A stretch of 5,026 nucleotides of DNA, from the NCBI GenBank assembly GCA_937973935.1, contig CALJJF010000089.1, positions 1-5,026 on the forward strand, given 5' to 3'. The position numbers and the translations under genes are program-made. This DNA comes from MKRK01 sp001896915. GTDB lineage: Bacteria; Bacillota; Clostridia; Oscillospirales; Acutalibacteraceae. Below, piece by piece: positions 4,431 through 5,026 of this stretch. The notes under the pieces are model-generated. The model was not told where the DNA came from. It was given only the letters and a program-made list of their open reading frames with translations, and did no database searches. The stretch's first letter is position 1. Every line of letters begins with the position of its first letter.

Positions 4431-4517
4431 TGGTGCTGGTGATCGGAATCGAACCGATACGAGGTTTCCCTCACGGGATTTTAAGTCCCGGGCGTCTGCC
4501 AGTTCCGCCACACCAGC
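4431..4517 (-). tRNA. tRNA-Leu (anticodon UAA)
   Basis: The 87-nt minus-strand sequence folds as a class II tRNA. The acceptor stem is GCTGGTG with CACCAGC, followed by the discriminator A and an encoded CCA. The anticodon arm is CGGGA-CTTAAAA-TCCCG, placing TAA at positions 34-36 after T33, so it reads UUA codons (and UUG by wobble). A long variable arm (GAGG-GAAA-CCTC) is typical of leucine tRNAs, and the T arm is ATCGG-TTCGATT-CCGAT. It has its own consensus promoter and terminator. An internal D-arm segment GGCGGAACTGGCAGACGC is typical of bacterial tRNA-Leu. Confidence 0.97.
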
Positions 4518-4521
4518 GTAT

Positions 4522-4548
4522 TTGGCTTTCGATTTATTCGAGAGCCAA
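4522..4548 (-). other. Hairpin in the 5' leader of the tRNA-Leu precursor
   Basis: TTGGCT-C-TCGA (4548-4538) pairs with TCGA-A-AGCCAA (4532-4522) around a 5-nt loop, with one C-A mismatch. The predicted transcript starts at about 4547, so the precursor would begin with this stem, ending 4 nt before the mature 5' end made by RNase P. It may protect or present the leader. Confidence 0.5.
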
Positions 4549-4553
4549 TTGCA

Positions 4554-4582
4554 ATTATATCGAATTTTCACGGTGCTGTCAA
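4554..4582 (-). promoter_or_regulatory. Perfect consensus promoter of tRNA-Leu
   Basis: TTGACA (4582-4577) and TATAAT (4559-4554) on the minus strand are separated by 17 bp, as expected for a highly expressed stable RNA. It lies 30 nt beyond the rqcH stop codon. No convincing terminator is seen between the two, so read-through from rqcH into the tRNA is possible. Confidence 0.9.
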
Positions 4583-4612
4583 GGAAAATTTTATTTTCGG
4601 AGATTGAAATTT

Positions 4613-5026
4613 TTACTTTTTCAGCTCATTCATATTCGGTTCCACATGAGCGGTTTTGAAGCTGTCATAGGTCACCATACCCGGTTTTGCGCCGGGCGGT
4701 TTTTTTACAAATTTAATCATAGTGTAATCCACTGGCACCAAGGGCAAATTTGCCGCTTTGGAATGGGTGGCGGCTAAAATACAGGCTTCCTCCAGAGTGG
4801 TGTCCGGCACCGCAACGCCGCCGGTTTTGATGAGCACATGGCTGCCGGGATAGCTTTTGACATGGCACCAGATGTCGCTTTTTTCAGCCAGCTTAAAGGT
4901 AATCATATCGTTTTGGCGGTTATTTTTGCCCACAAGGATTTTAAACCCGTCGGAGGAAACATGCTCCTTCGGCGCTGTCATGGGGGCTGGTTTTTTCTTT
5001 TTGCTTATGGCTTTACTATACCCCGA
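4613..5026 (-). CDS. rqcH: C-terminal part of RqcH (NFACT / FbpA-like ribosome quality-control protein), cut by the window edge
   Basis: The minus-strand frame is open to the right edge and encodes the last 137 residues. It starts in a basic linker (SKAISKKKKPAP), then shows the NFACT-R (DUF814) domain: SSDGFKILVGKNNRQNDMITFKLA, DIWCHVKSYPGSHVLI, VPDTTLEEACILAA, VDYT, and the hallmark VKKPPGAKPGMVTY. Full-length family members are about 560-590 residues, so roughly three quarters lies outside. RqcH binds 50S subunits still holding peptidyl-tRNA and, in Bacillus subtilis, directs C-terminal alanine tailing that marks the stalled chain for degradation; the older name FbpA reflects reported fibronectin binding. 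An internal ATG at 4981 is not the true start, since the domain linker continues upstream of it. It ends 30 nt before the tRNA-Leu promoter. Confidence 0.93.
   Translation of the reverse strand, partial: SGYSKAISKKKKPAPMTAPKEHVSSDGFKILVGKNNRQNDMITFKLAEKSDIWCHVKSYPGSHVLIKTGGVAVPDTTLEEACILAATHSKAANLPLVPVDYTMIKFVKKPPGAKPGMVTYDSFKTAHVEPNMNELKK

Noticed and set aside
4183..4517. Integration of a mobile island at the tRNA-Leu 3' end
   Set aside because: No integrase, and no direct repeat of the tRNA 3' end, is seen elsewhere in the window; the HTH genes alone do not make an island.
4180..4659. A 159-codon plus-strand open frame
   Set aside because: It runs across the repeat, the tRNA terminator and antisense to tRNA-Leu and its promoter, so it cannot be a real protein gene.

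Overview
The window looks like chromosome of a low-to-medium-GC Firmicute, most likely a Clostridia member of the Oscillospiraceae/Ruminococcaceae type. The evidence is strong AGGAGG-type ribosome sites, textbook sigma-A promoters, an rqcH (NFACT) gene, a family of very small HTH proteins common in gut clostridia, and a degenerate CATTGCGA...GGCAATCC repeat of the sort scattered through those genomes. Organism assignment is inference from composition and gene families only.

Layout, left to right. (1) At the left edge a good ribosome site and ATG on the minus strand open a reading frame that stops after 15 codons; it is a broken or tiny gene. (2) Divergent from it is a complete AraC/XylS-family regulator (186-1070, +), with an extended -10 promoter and a perfect 7-3-7 palindrome in its leader. 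(3) A strong hairpin terminator (1072-1105) separates it from the convergent gene at 2767-1121 (-), a sigma-70-family (ECF-like) factor that carries about 380 extra C-terminal residues, including a probable second winged-helix module and a C/C/C-x-H cluster. (4) Upstream of the sigma gene, on the same strand, is a 92-residue acidic helical protein (3201-2923, -) driven by a perfect TTGACA-17-TATAAT promoter; a second promoter (TTGATT-17-TATAAT) in and just beyond its 3' end can drive the sigma gene alone through a leader of about 130 nt with a hairpin next to the ribosome site. (5) Divergent from the small gene is a three-gene operon (3385-4072, +) of 70-71 residue Cro/CI-like HTH proteins, in which the first and third are 64/71 identical paralogues flanking a more distant second one, closed by a strong terminator. 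(6) A stretch without genes (4124-4381) holds a decayed palindromic interspersed repeat. (7) On the minus strand at the right are a tRNA-Leu(UAA) with its own consensus promoter, leader hairpin and terminator, and the 3' end of rqcH, running off the right edge.

The most unusual parts are the sigma factor with its large C-terminal extension, its small upstream neighbour, and the divergent A-B-A' array of mini-repressors whose main sequence differences fall in the DNA-recognition segment. Together (1121-4072) they could form a regulatory locus: a conditional sigma factor on one side and a set of small DNA-binding proteins on the other, sharing a 183-bp intergenic region dense in palindromes. 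That functional link is inference; the gene arrangement and the sites are read directly from the sequence. The rqcH and tRNA genes are ordinary housekeeping genes of translation and ribosome rescue.
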